A stretch of 56,091 bases of DNA, taken from contig JAFZSP010000041.1 of NCBI GenBank assembly GCA_017619335.1, positions 1 through 56,091 of the forward strand, in the 5' to 3' direction. The translations under genes were made by a program, and so were the position numbers. Below, one piece after another: positions 35,707 through 43,962 of this stretch (position 1 is the stretch's first letter; the number at the start of each line of letters is the position of its first letter). This DNA comes from Bacteroidaceae bacterium (GTDB taxonomy: Bacteria; Bacteroidota; Bacteroidia; Bacteroidales; Bacteroidaceae). The notes under the pieces are model-generated. The model was given only the letters and a program-made list of their open reading frames with translations, ran no database searches and was not told where the DNA came from.

Positions 35707-35756
35707 CCCCCGCTTAAGCAAAGAACTGAATTATCACCATTAAAAAAGGAGTTATT

Positions 35757-35945
35757 ATGACACAAGAAAGACTGGTCCGTTCCCGGAACAATAAATGGAT
35801 AGCTGGCGTCTGTGGCGGCATCGCCGAGTACTTTGGATGGAATGCTGAGTTATTGCGCCTCATCTGGGTCGTTCTCACCGTCAGCACCATGTTCTGTGGC
35901 GGCATTATCTATCTGGTTTTATGGCTCATTATGCCACAGGATTAA
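35757..35945 (+). CDS. Small PspC-domain membrane protein
   Basis: 62 residues made of a single PspC domain: RLVRSRNNKWIAGVCGGIAEYFGWNAELLRL split over residues 5-35, then a hydrophobic helix (about 34-58, TVSTMFCGGIIYLVLWLIM). PspC domains are inner-membrane modules of the phage-shock (envelope stress) response. Stand-alone copies are common in Bacteroidetes. First gene of the unit; PadR follows 20 bp later. Confidence 0.88.
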   Translation: MTQERLVRSRNNKWIAGVCGGIAEYFGWNAELLRLIWVVLTVSTMFCGGIIYLVLWLIMPQD

Positions 35946-35965
35946 CAGTAAACATTTAACCATCA

Positions 35966-36292
35966 ATGGACGTTAGTAATGCCAAGTCACAGATGCGCAA
36001 GGGGATGCTGGAATACTGCATCCTGTTGCTGCTCAAGCGTCAGGCGGCCTACGCCTCGGACATCATCCAGCAGCTGAAGGAAGCTGAACTGCTGGTGGTG
36101 GAAGGCACGCTGTATCCGTTGCTGACGCGACTGAAGAAGGACGGGCTGCTCGCCTACGAATGGCAGGAGAGTACCCAAGGACCGCCTCGAAAATATTATT
36201 GTCTCACAGACAGCGGCCTCCATTTTCTCGGAGAGCTGGACCAGGCATGGGGCGAGATTTCCACAACGGTCTCTCTGCTGAAAGCCCAATAA
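35966..36292 (+). CDS. PadR-family transcriptional regulator
   Basis: 108 residues, a compact PadR winged helix without extra C-terminal domain: KGMLEYCILLLLKRQAAYASD, LLVVEGTLYPLLTRLKKDGLL and the wing QGPPRKYYCLTDSGLHFL. PadR proteins are repressors, usually of a neighbouring operon and often of envelope-stress or efflux genes. It lies between two PspC genes, so it probably controls its own operon. The likely effector cannot be inferred. Confidence 0.9.
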   Translation: MDVSNAKSQMRKGMLEYCILLLLKRQAAYASDIIQQLKEAELLVVEGTLYPLLTRLKKDGLLAYEWQESTQGPPRKYYCLTDSGLHFLGELDQAWGEISTTVSLLKAQ

Positions 36293-36322
36293 ACCATATA
36301 TCCCATTTGACTCATTCACAAA

Positions 36323-37567
36323 ATGAAAAAGAATATCACTATCAATCTTTGTGGGCGCCTCTTTGCCATTGATGAGGATGCCTATGAAATGCTCTCCACC
36401 TACGAGCAGTCTCTCCGTAATTATTTTCGTACGCGCGAGGGAGGCGAAGAGATCACCAACGACATTGAAGCACGCATCGCTGAACTGCTGGACGAGGTGA
36501 AGCAGGGCGGCTCGGAAGCCATCACCATCGACCACGTGCGCGAGATCATTCACCGCATCGGGAAGCCGGAAGAAATGGAAGAAGAGATGGCCACCCATTC
36601 CGCCCCCGAGGGGGCGGCGGCACCATCGTCACCTTCAAGCAATACCTCAGAAGCCCCTTCTGGGGCCGTAGGAGGGGGCACTGCCAACAAGCGTCTCTTC
36701 CGCAATCTCGCGGACAAGAAGATGATGGGTGTGCTGGCGGGCCTGGCGGCCTATTTTGGCGGCGATGTGCTATGGTGGCGACTGGCCTACGCGGGACTGG
36801 TGCTGCTGTCCTTCACGGGTTCATCCTACAATTTCCTGTGGTTCCTGCCCCATCAAAGCCTCTACTTTAATCTGCATTTCTGGGGCTTTTCCCTAATCAT
36901 CGCCTACGTGCTCTTGGCCATCCTGATGCCTGTGGCAGAGACTCCTGAAGACCGGCTGATGATGCAGGGCAAGGAGGTGAATCCGCAGAACCTGGCAGAG
37001 GAGATAGCGAAAAGCCCTTCTCCTGTCCTCTCCCCAGTGAGGGAAGAGAACAGAGTCACTTCCTCTAATCATCAGAGCTCTCTGTCCACGGCTTTTGGCT
37101 GCATCGGCGGTTTCTTCGTGGCCCTCTGGACCGTCATCGCTACCCTGTTCCGCTGGTGCATTTATGCCTGGGGAGCATTCGTGGCTGTGATGTGTCTGGT
37201 GGGGATTGTCTGTCTGACGGCCTTTGCTGTGAATCCATACGAGCTTCTCCAGAAGGGAGACCCGTTCTTCCTTTCGTCAGAGTTCACAGCACTGGTTCCT
37301 GAACTTTCAGTCCCGTTCTATATCTTCGTGGTAGCCATAGGACTCGTGCTCGCTATCACTGCATACTCCATCATTCACAGTCTCCTGAACGAGTTCAAAC
37401 AGATGCCTGCAATGCCCTATCGCCAGCGCATCGCACTGCTTCTGATATGGATTGCCTGCCTGGTGGTGGCTGGTGCTTCCATCGGCTACGGATTCCCCAA
37501 AATCATCAAGGCATCGGATCAATACCACAGCAGGTTTTATTCTGAATGGGTTGACAATAACAGATGA
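36323..37567 (+). CDS. PspC-domain multi-pass membrane protein
   Basis: 414 residues. Residues 1-90 are a conserved N-terminal domain (KKNITINLCGRLFAIDEDAY, EEITNDIEARIAELLDEV, ITIDHVREIIHRIGKPEEME). The PspC domain is at about 122-190 (NKRLFRNLADKKMMGVLAGLA), and about five further hydrophobic helices follow to 405. Between the first two domains, residues about 90-120 are an Ala/Pro/Ser/Gly linker encoded by a palindromic repeat (36590-36680) shared with the kinase gene at 54221. Residues about 232-250 (KSPSPVLSPVREENR) are a second low-complexity stretch. Its stop overlaps the MGMT start (ATGA). Confidence 0.87.
   Translation: MKKNITINLCGRLFAIDEDAYEMLSTYEQSLRNYFRTREGGEEITNDIEARIAELLDEVKQGGSEAITIDHVREIIHRIGKPEEMEEEMATHSAPEGAAAPSSPSSNTSEAPSGAVGGGTANKRLFRNLADKKMMGVLAGLAAYFGGDVLWWRLAYAGLVLLSFTGSSYNFLWFLPHQSLYFNLHFWGFSLIIAYVLLAILMPVAETPEDRLMMQGKEVNPQNLAEEIAKSPSPVLSPVREENRVTSSNHQSSLSTAFGCIGGFFVALWTVIATLFRWCIYAWGAFVAVMCLVGIVCLTAFAVNPYELLQKGDPFFLSSEFTALVPELSVPFYIFVVAIGLVLAITAYSIIHSLLNEFKQMPAMPYRQRIALLLIWIACLVVAGASIGYGFPKIIKASDQYHSRFYSEWVDNNR
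36590..36680 (+). repeat. Palindromic in-frame repeat element, copy A
   Basis: Contains the perfect palindrome-type hairpin GCCCCCGAGGGGGC (36602-36615), a spacer beginning GGCACCA, and a second hairpin GCCCC-TTCT-GGGGC (36653-36666) followed by CGTAGGAGGGGG. It encodes SAPEGAAAP...EAPSGAVGG. The skeleton is the same as copy B at 54531-54623, but the central spacer differs. Confidence 0.8.
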
Positions 37568-37908
37568 GAGACTATCCAGACAAGATGACCGTGGAGCAGG
37601 CGCGGGCCTTTCAGGCCGACGTCCTGAACATCGTGGGTCAAATACCCCGAGGGTGTGTGACGACCTACGGCATGATTGCCACCTTGGCAGGTTGGCCCAG
37701 TCACGCCAGAATGGTGGGACACACGCTGCGCTGCACGCCTGGCGCAGAGCGACTGCCCTGTCATCGCGTGGTGAACAGTGCCGGGCGCACCGCCCCTGGC
37801 TGGATGCAGCATCGTCCGCTGCTGGAGAAAGAAGGGGTGACGTTCAAGGCCAACGGCAATGTGGATATGAGCCGGCACCTCTGGGAACCTGCGCTGGATC
37901 TCATATAG
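37564..37908 (+). CDS. MGMT-family DNA alkyltransferase-like protein
   Basis: 114 residues, only the C-terminal active-site domain of O6-alkylguanine-DNA alkyltransferases. It shows VLNIVGQIPRGCVTTYGMIA, the helix-turn-helix finger (LAGWPSHARMVGHTL) and the active-site motif PCHRVVNSAGR with Cys66. Alkyltransferase-like (ATL) proteins of the same size have Trp in place of this Cys, so this one keeps the acceptor and may be a true small transferase. The start ATG overlaps the previous gene's stop, so it is translationally coupled to the PspC gene, an odd pairing of DNA repair with envelope stress. Confidence 0.88.
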   Translation: MRDYPDKMTVEQARAFQADVLNIVGQIPRGCVTTYGMIATLAGWPSHARMVGHTLRCTPGAERLPCHRVVNSAGRTAPGWMQHRPLLEKEGVTFKANGNVDMSRHLWEPALDLI

Positions 37909-37931
37909 ATTCCCTATTCAGAATGAAATCG

Positions 37932-37969
37932 AAAAAAGCCCTGTCCCGCATCGCTGCGAGACAAGGCTT
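37932..37969 (-). terminator. Intrinsic terminator of the nucleotidyltransferase transcript
   Basis: On the minus strand AAGCCTTGTCTCGCA (from 37969 to 37955) pairs with TGCGGGACAGGGCTT (37950 to 37936), using two G-U pairs, around a 4-nt loop, and is followed by six T. In the other direction the two pairs would be C-A mismatches. Confidence 0.85.
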
Positions 37970-37987
37970 GCCTAATAATTAAAATAT

Positions 37988-38058
37988 GACTTATCGGGTG
38001 CCCATGGTGATTAAGGCTGTAGAAACAGAAATCATATGTATAACCAAACCGATAAGTC
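37988..38058 (-). other. Structured 3' region of the nucleotidyltransferase transcript
   Basis: Perfect 10-bp inverted repeat GACTTATCGG (37988-37997) / CCGATAAGTC (38049-38058) enclosing 51 nt, beginning about 10 nt after the stop codon at 38068 and 18 nt before the terminator stem at 37969. It could be a 3'-UTR structure or a small RNA sharing the terminator. Confidence 0.45.
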
Positions 38059-38067
38059 CGGACAATA

Positions 38068-38979
38068 TCAAAAGAGAGGAGATGGATATATTCCTTCATT
38101 GACGAGCTGCTGGATGCGCTCGACGGTGCCGGGACGGTCGGCGGCGTAGGTGACGCCAAACCATTTGGAAGTGGTATCCAGCACCTTGACAGTGGCCGTG
38201 CCTTCATTGATGAGTTTATCGACCATGAGGGGGATGAAGAACTCTGCCTTGAGGTTGGTCATGTTCTTGGGGTCGGAAAGGAACTCCTTGAAGTACTCTT
38301 CACTGTACTGGAAGTAGTCGGGTGTGAAGCCCCACATATTCATGCTCACGGGCACGTTCTCTCCACCCACGGGCAGCCACTGGTCGCCGTCCTTATAACA
38401 GATCTCGCCATTCACGCGTTCAATCTCTGTGCGTTCCACCACGTCTGTGAGGTTGCCCTGGGCATCTTTGCCACAGACGCCACGTGCCACGCTGCCATTC
38501 TCTGACAGGGTGTTGCCTACTCGGAATCCCACCATGGCGTACTTGCCCTTGCTGCCCTCTGGGAGGTCTGCCAAGAACTTGCCGATGGTCATGAAGGCAT
38601 CACGGTTGTAGAAGTCGTCACAGTTGATAACGCAGAAGGGTTCCTTGATGATGTCCTTGCCCATGAGCACGGCGTGGTTGGTACCCCAGGGCTTTACGCG
38701 GCCTTCGGGAACGGTGAAGCCTGAGGGCAGGTCGTCGAGTGCCTGGAAGCATAGCTCGCAGGGCACCTGACCCTCATATTTCTTGAGGATTTGGTTGCGG
38801 AACTGTTCTTCAAAGTCACGACGGATGACCCACACGATTTTGCCGAATCCAGCCTGGATGGCATCGTAGATGGAGTAGTCCATAATGGTTTCACCATTGG
38901 GGCCGAGCGCGTCAAGCTGCTTGAGGCCACCGTAACGGCTGCCCATACCGGCAGCGAGGAGGAAGAGGGTTGGTTTCAT
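38068..38979 (-). CDS. Sugar-phosphate nucleotidyltransferase-like protein
   Basis: 303 residues. The N-terminal 200 form an NTP-transferase fold. LFLLAAGMGSRYGGLKQLDA is the nucleotide-binding loop, WVIRRDFEEQF and NHAVLMGKDIIKEPF are core, and NCDDFYN holds the metal-binding Asp. The last 90 residues (NMWGFTPDYFQYSEEYFKEF, then LDTTSKWFGVTYAADRPGTV) are specific to this subfamily. It probably activates a sugar-1-phosphate; the sugar is unknown. In the genome context the NahK-like sugar 1-kinase at 54221 could supply it, although 15 kb away. It starts 20 bp after the OmpA-like gene and ends at a strong terminator. Confidence 0.85.
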   Translation of the reverse strand: MKPTLFLLAAGMGSRYGGLKQLDALGPNGETIMDYSIYDAIQAGFGKIVWVIRRDFEEQFRNQILKKYEGQVPCELCFQALDDLPSGFTVPEGRVKPWGTNHAVLMGKDIIKEPFCVINCDDFYNRDAFMTIGKFLADLPEGSKGKYAMVGFRVGNTLSENGSVARGVCGKDAQGNLTDVVERTEIERVNGEICYKDGDQWLPVGGENVPVSMNMWGFTPDYFQYSEEYFKEFLSDPKNMTNLKAEFFIPLMVDKLINEGTATVKVLDTTSKWFGVTYAADRPGTVERIQQLVNEGIYPSPLF

Positions 38980-38999
38980 ATTTTATTGGTTTTTAGCGT

Positions 39000-39881
39000 T
39001 TATTCTGTCTTGGCACCTTCCTCGGGAGCCTGTTCGATAAGTTCCATGAACTCGTCAAGCTTCGGAGTAATGATGATCTGTGTGCGGCGGTTACGCTGGC
39101 GGCCCACCTCAGTGTCGTTCTTCATGATGGGATTGTACTCACCACGGCTGCCGGCTGTGAGGCGCTTGGGATCCACACCGTACTTGTTCTGCAGTGCCTG
39201 AACCACGCTGGATGCACGCAGTGCGGCGAGGTCCCAGTTGTTGCGGATATTGGGCTTGCTGATGGGCACATTGTCGGTGTTGCCCTCGATGAGCACTTCG
39301 TAGTCCTTGTAGTCCTTGATGATCTTGGCAATCTTGGAGAGGGTCTCTGAGGCGCGCTCGTTGATTTCGTAGGAACCGCTCTGATAGAGCATGTTGTCTG
39401 CCAGAGAGACATAAACTACGCCCTTCAGCACCTGCACGTTCACGTCCTTTGTCTCCTCACGTGTGAGAGAGCGGGTTAGGTTCTCGGTGAGTGTGCGGTT
39501 GAGGCTGTCACTGCGGTCTTTGGCTTCGATGAGGTGCTTGATGAACTTGTTGCTCTCGTTGATCTGATCCACGAGCTTGTTGATGTTCACACCACCGGTG
39601 GCGTTGGCAGCGATACTGTTGTCCAGTGTCTTCTTGAGTTCAGCATAGCGCTCCTCCCAATCGTCCTTGGCTTTCTGTGACTCTGCCAGACGGGTTTCCA
39701 GTCCGCGGGCATTGGTGGTGGCTTCGGCCAGAGAGACCTTGGTGGTCTGCTGCTGGTTCTGGAGTTCTGCATACTCTCCCTTCAATTTGTTGTACTCGTC
39801 CTGAAGGGTGGTGTACTGCTTTTTGCTGACGCACGACGTCATAACGGCGGCGGCTGCAAGGAGAATAATCAATTTTTTCAT
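39000..39881 (-). CDS. OmpA-family peptidoglycan-binding lipoprotein
   Basis: 293 residues from the ATG at 39881. An upstream start at 39947 would add 22 residues before a perfect lipoprotein signal (MKKLIILLAAAAVMTSC, Cys17), so it is rejected. Residues about 22-95 are a coiled coil (YNKLKGEYAELQNQQQTTKV). The C-terminal OmpA domain (about 150-275) has the peptidoglycan-binding Asp and Arg in EGNTDNVPISKPNIRNNWDL and AALRASSVV, and VGRQRNRRTQIIITPK. It tethers the outer membrane to the cell wall. A minus-strand TACTTTG at 39945-39951 is a possible -7 element. The nucleotidyltransferase follows by 20 bp. Confidence 0.9.
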   Translation of the reverse strand: MKKLIILLAAAAVMTSCVSKKQYTTLQDEYNKLKGEYAELQNQQQTTKVSLAEATTNARGLETRLAESQKAKDDWEERYAELKKTLDNSIAANATGGVNINKLVDQINESNKFIKHLIEAKDRSDSLNRTLTENLTRSLTREETKDVNVQVLKGVVYVSLADNMLYQSGSYEINERASETLSKIAKIIKDYKDYEVLIEGNTDNVPISKPNIRNNWDLAALRASSVVQALQNKYGVDPKRLTAGSRGEYNPIMKNDTEVGRQRNRRTQIIITPKLDEFMELIEQAPEEGAKTE

Positions 39882-40048
39882 AGTTGTCTGTTGTTTGATG
39901 GTTTCTTTCTTGGTGAATATGCCTTTCTGGCACATTTTCGAGCACAAAGTACGCAGTTTTTGTTGAAACTACCAAAATTTTACACCTTATTTATATTAAA
40001 TGTAGTTAAAAAGGGGCGAAGAAGTGGTTTTTTATCAAATACAATGCT

Positions 40049-40056
40049 TACTTTTG
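40049..40056 (+). promoter_or_regulatory. GH43 operon -7 element
   Basis: TACTTTTG matches TAnnTTTG and lies 29 bp before the ATG at 40086. Its position shows that the longer possible upstream frame is not translated. Confidence 0.6.
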
Positions 40057-40085
40057 TCCGCGTAAACACTCTTTTTCGCCTTTCA

Positions 40086-42983
40086 ATGAAGCTAAATCTA
40101 CTCCTCACGCTGCTGTCATTCGCAGTCACATTCATGTTGCCAGCGCAGGAAAGCATCTCTCTCACGGCCTCACAGGTCAACAGTCTTTACAGGACTCAGA
40201 ATCGTGCGTGGGTGAGTGTTCACGACCCTTCTGTGGTGCATGCCTCTGGCAACACCTTTTATATTATGGGCAGTCATCGCGCCTGGGCACGGAGCACAGA
40301 CCATCTGGTGAGTTTTCAGGGGCTGGACAACAGCAGCCTGTTCGGCATCGTGAACAGCAGTGGAAAGGTGGTGACTACGAACTATGCCAATGCTTTCTCC
40401 ACCAACCAGACCAAGACGGTGCCCGCGCTGGTGGATGGACAGGTGCAGGCAGTATCCTTTGGCAACTTTGACGCGAGAGACTGGGCCCACGGTGACCAGA
40501 CAGGCTGGGACATCACTGGAAATATGTGGGCACCCGACATCATTTGGAACCCCACGATGGAGAAATGGTGCATGTACATGAGCTTAAACGGTGACTACTG
40601 GCACTCTGTCATCGTGCTGCTGACGGCCGACAAGATCACGGGGCCATACGTCTATCAAGGGCCCGTCACCTATTCCGGTTTCCTCAACACCACCACGCCC
40701 GAAATCAGCTGGAAGAAGACAGACCTGGAACTGGTCCTGGGCGAACTCTCCACCCTGCCTGCCCGTTACCAGAAGCCTCGTTCTGGCAACGGCAACTGGG
40801 GCGAGTACTGGCCCAACAATATCGACCCCTGTGTGTTCTTCGATGAGGACGGGCAGCTGTGGATGAGCTATGGTTCCTGGAGCGGAGGCATCTTCATCCT
40901 GAAGCTGGACAAGCAGACAGGTCTGCGTGACTACACCGTCACCTACCCCGTCAAGAATGACAACGGCGGACGCGCCGTGACCGACCCCTACTTTGGCAAG
41001 CGCATCGCCGGCGGCTATTACAGCAGTGGTGAGGCGTCTTATATTCAGCGCATTGGCCGTTATTATTACCTCTTCATGAGCTATGGTGCTCTGGAATCCA
41101 CGGGCGGCTATGAAATCGCCATCTTCCGTAGCGAGCATCCCGACGGTCCCTACTTGGATGCCTCCAATCTGGATGCCTTCTACAACGGCCGCTACTGGCT
41201 CAACTACGGGCCCAACGCGCAGACCACAGGTGGTATGCGTCCTTTCGGAGCCTACGACAAGTGGGGCTTCATGCCCCTTGGCGAATTGGCACAGGGTCAC
41301 AACAGTGCTATCGTGGATGAGCAGGGGCGCGCGTTCATTGTCTATCATACCCGTTTTAACGATGGCGGCGAGGGGCACCAGGTACGTGCCCATCAACTCT
41401 TTCAGAACCAGCAGGGCTGGCTCTGTGTAGCACCCTTCCAGTTTGATGGTGAGAAAGAGAACGATGACAGCATCAGCAGCCGCAGCCTCTTCACCAAGGA
41501 ACAGATGGTCGGCACCTATGAGGTGCTCATCCATCGTTACAAGCTTGACCACAAGAACCGTGAAGTGGTAACGCCCGTCTGTCTCCACCTCAATGACAAT
41601 GGCCGCATAACGGGCGACCTCACCGGCACGTGGAGCTTGACAGAAGGCACCGGTTATATCAAGGTGGTGGCAGGCGGTGTGACCTATAACGGTGTGGTCG
41701 TGGAACAGCAAATGGACGGCACCACCATGAAAGCCATCTGCTTCACTGCCACTGCCAGCTCCGGCGTCAGCATTTGGGGTTACAAGGCACGGCCAGACTG
41801 TGCTGTGGCCTATACCGCCAAGCAATATACCATCCCTGTCACCAACAACCAGCTGGTGACCAAGAACCTGCCGCTATACGGTGACGGGCAATTCGGCGCC
41901 ACCATAGAGTGGGAGAGTTCTGTTCCCGAGATTATCTCAAACACAGGGAAATATGCTCCCGCCGACACCGCCACACGCGTGCAGCTCACCTGTCGCATCC
42001 GAGCAGAGAACTATGTCTATGAGCGCACCTACAACGTCACTGCCCAACGTTCCATCCTCCCAGAGGGTGATGCCCTCTCAGGCATTGCTGCTTATTATGA
42101 CTTCGATGAGAAGCCGACGCTCAACCTCTACAACAACGATCAGCGCGCCTACTATGCCCGTTTGGGCAATGGAAAAGTGCCTGAGCTGAAGGAGCATCCC
42201 GCCCGCACGGGGCAGGTGGCACAGCTCTATGAGGCCGAACAGAAGAACGTCAGTTACGTCCGCTTTGACAATCCGCTGGTTGGGCGCACAGACCTGGAAG
42301 GTTTCACCGTTTCTGCCTGGGTGCTGAGAGGCCGGGAAGACCTGTGGAACACCCTGTGGAGCTTCACCGACAAGATGGGCAACCTCACCAACAGCGTCCA
42401 ACAACGTTTTTTCCTGACTGGCAATGGCTTCATGGGTTTCGATGATGGCGAGCACAGCTTTGATATCAACCGTCCCAATGACGCAGGCACCAACGCCACG
42501 GCTTTCATCCCCGTCGGACAGTGGGCATTCGTTACCGTCACAGTCTCCCCGGCGGACGGCGTCTCCCTGTATGTGGATGGTGTCAAGAAAGCCCACAAGA
42601 CCTTCACGTCCTCAGCAGGCACCGCCAGTACAGCGGCTGCTGCGGCCCGTCTCTTTGACTACCAGACACTGGTGAACTTCATCACTTCTGCTGGATACAT
42701 GCAGTTGGGAACTGGTTCGCATTGGGGTTCAGCAGAGGCCTGCTTTGACGACTTGCTGGTGTTCTCTCGCGCCCTCACTGCTGCCGATGTGCGCGCCCTC
42801 AATTCCTTGGCCACCCGAGTCACAGACTTCGGACCGGAAGGAATGGTGGGCGTCAGGGACTTGGAGAATGTGAACTTCAAGATGGAGCGCAGCCGCAGAA
42901 TCTTTGACCTCACAGGAAGGTGGACAAACAAGCCCCTGCCGGGTCACATTTACATCATCAACGGCCACAAGGTCCGCTTCTGA
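40086..42983 (+). CDS. GH43 glycosidase (arabinanase/arabinofuranosidase type) with LamG-like domain
   Basis: 965 residues from the ATG at 40086 (signal peptide to LPAQ, residue 21). The five-bladed propeller carries the GH43 triad: base Asp47 in HDPSV, Asp247 in NIDPCVFF, and acid Glu316 in SGEASYIQ. WMSYGSWSGGIFILKLD and HNSAIVDEQGRAFIVYHTRF resemble endo-arabinanases, though xylosidase or arabinofuranosidase activity is possible. A beta-sandwich follows (about 500-570), then an Ig-like stretch and a LamG/concanavalin domain (about 665-905). The tail IFDLTGRWTNKPLPGHIYII matches that of the GH95 protein. First of three co-directed genes; 61 bp to the next. Confidence 0.87.
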   Translation: MKLNLLLTLLSFAVTFMLPAQESISLTASQVNSLYRTQNRAWVSVHDPSVVHASGNTFYIMGSHRAWARSTDHLVSFQGLDNSSLFGIVNSSGKVVTTNYANAFSTNQTKTVPALVDGQVQAVSFGNFDARDWAHGDQTGWDITGNMWAPDIIWNPTMEKWCMYMSLNGDYWHSVIVLLTADKITGPYVYQGPVTYSGFLNTTTPEISWKKTDLELVLGELSTLPARYQKPRSGNGNWGEYWPNNIDPCVFFDEDGQLWMSYGSWSGGIFILKLDKQTGLRDYTVTYPVKNDNGGRAVTDPYFGKRIAGGYYSSGEASYIQRIGRYYYLFMSYGALESTGGYEIAIFRSEHPDGPYLDASNLDAFYNGRYWLNYGPNAQTTGGMRPFGAYDKWGFMPLGELAQGHNSAIVDEQGRAFIVYHTRFNDGGEGHQVRAHQLFQNQQGWLCVAPFQFDGEKENDDSISSRSLFTKEQMVGTYEVLIHRYKLDHKNREVVTPVCLHLNDNGRITGDLTGTWSLTEGTGYIKVVAGGVTYNGVVVEQQMDGTTMKAICFTATASSGVSIWGYKARPDCAVAYTAKQYTIPVTNNQLVTKNLPLYGDGQFGATIEWESSVPEIISNTGKYAPADTATRVQLTCRIRAENYVYERTYNVTAQRSILPEGDALSGIAAYYDFDEKPTLNLYNNDQRAYYARLGNGKVPELKEHPARTGQVAQLYEAEQKNVSYVRFDNPLVGRTDLEGFTVSAWVLRGREDLWNTLWSFTDKMGNLTNSVQQRFFLTGNGFMGFDDGEHSFDINRPNDAGTNATAFIPVGQWAFVTVTVSPADGVSLYVDGVKKAHKTFTSSAGTASTAAAAARLFDYQTLVNFITSAGYMQLGTGSHWGSAEACFDDLLVFSRALTAADVRALNSLATRVTDFGPEGMVGVRDLENVNFKMERSRRIFDLTGRWTNKPLPGHIYIINGHKVRF

Positions 42984-43044
42984 TGCCTCCTTCAGACAAC
43001 ATACAAAAATAGGCTTTTATTAACCCACAACAATTTATAACACA

Positions 43045-43953
43045 ATGCTGAAACAAACAAGAAACTTGCGCTCGGCAGCACTGCTTCTCCTGCTGCTGAT
43101 GCCCGGCCTGTGCATGGCCAAACTGCCTAAGAAAGAAATGGCACTGCAACTGTACTCCATCCGCGAGGTCATCGGTTCCAACGAGAACTATGCCAAGAAC
43201 CATGTGGAAGTATTCCAGAAACTGGCTGCCTGGGGCTACACCGCCATCGAGGCTGCCAGCTATGATCAGGGAAAAGGCACGTTCTATGGCGTCACACCAG
43301 AACAGTTCCGTGCCGACTGCGAGGCTGCCGGTCTGAAATGCTTGAGCAGCCATGCCACCCGTGGGCTGAACAGTGACGAGTTAAAAAACCACGATTTCAC
43401 CGAAGCCCTGCGCTGGTGGGACAAGGCCATTGCCGACCACAAAGCTGCTGGAATGACCTACATCGTCACTCCGGGTTGGGGCGTTCCCAAGACACTGCAG
43501 GAGGCACAGACTATGTGTGACTATGCCAACGCCATCGGACAGAAGTGCCGCGCAGCAGGACTGCGTTACGGTTATCACACCCACAGCCACGAATACCAAA
43601 AGGTGGAGGGCACACCATGGATTGACTATATGATGCAGCACATCGCGCCAGAGAATATGTTCTGGCAGATGGACACCTATTGGTGTGTGATGGGACAGCA
43701 GTCACCCGTGCAATATTTCAAGAAGTACCCCGGACGTTTCACCATGTTGCACATCAAGGACCTTTATGAGCTGGGACAGAGCGGTATGCAGGGCTTCGAT
43801 GCCATCTTCTCCAACGCCGCTACAGCAGGCCTCTGTGACTATGTGGTGGAGATGGAAGGCACAGACGGCACCATCGACATTATGGAAGGCGTGCGCCGCT
43901 GCGCTGAATACCTGAGAGCTTCCAAGTTTGTCAAAAAATCCTATTCCAAATAA
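43045..43953 (+). CDS. Secreted sugar phosphate isomerase/epimerase-like TIM barrel
   Basis: 302 residues, signal peptide to about residue 25 (LLLLLMPGLCMA). It is an AP-endonuclease-2/xylose-isomerase-like TIM barrel. The N-terminal strand is ALQLYSIREV, and the metal site residues are likely Glu in TAIEAASY, His and Glu in YHTHSHEYQ, Asp in MDTYW, His in LHIKDLYE and Glu in VVEMEGTDG. Many Bacteroidetes place such exported 'isomerases' among glycan-degradation genes, with unproven substrates. It lies between GH43 and GH3 (61 and 9 bp), so it probably acts on a product of them. Confidence 0.85.
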   Translation: MLKQTRNLRSAALLLLLLMPGLCMAKLPKKEMALQLYSIREVIGSNENYAKNHVEVFQKLAAWGYTAIEAASYDQGKGTFYGVTPEQFRADCEAAGLKCLSSHATRGLNSDELKNHDFTEALRWWDKAIADHKAAGMTYIVTPGWGVPKTLQEAQTMCDYANAIGQKCRAAGLRYGYHTHSHEYQKVEGTPWIDYMMQHIAPENMFWQMDTYWCVMGQQSPVQYFKKYPGRFTMLHIKDLYELGQSGMQGFDAIFSNAATAGLCDYVVEMEGTDGTIDIMEGVRRCAEYLRASKFVKKSYSK

Positions 43954-43962
43954 GCAAGCATC

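Noticed and set aside
37820..37850. Palindromic insertion in the MGMT gene (LLEKEGVTF resembles the MG2 insert)
   Set aside because: The residues are part of the normal MGMT sequence near the end of the domain, and there is no hairpin in the DNA.
39882..40085. Upstream extension of the GH43 protein from 39891
   Set aside because: It would start with TTG, place 65 extra residues before a clean signal peptide, and overlap the promoter element at 40049-40056.
40584..41825. 413-residue open frame on the minus strand
   Set aside because: Antisense to the GH43 catalytic domain.
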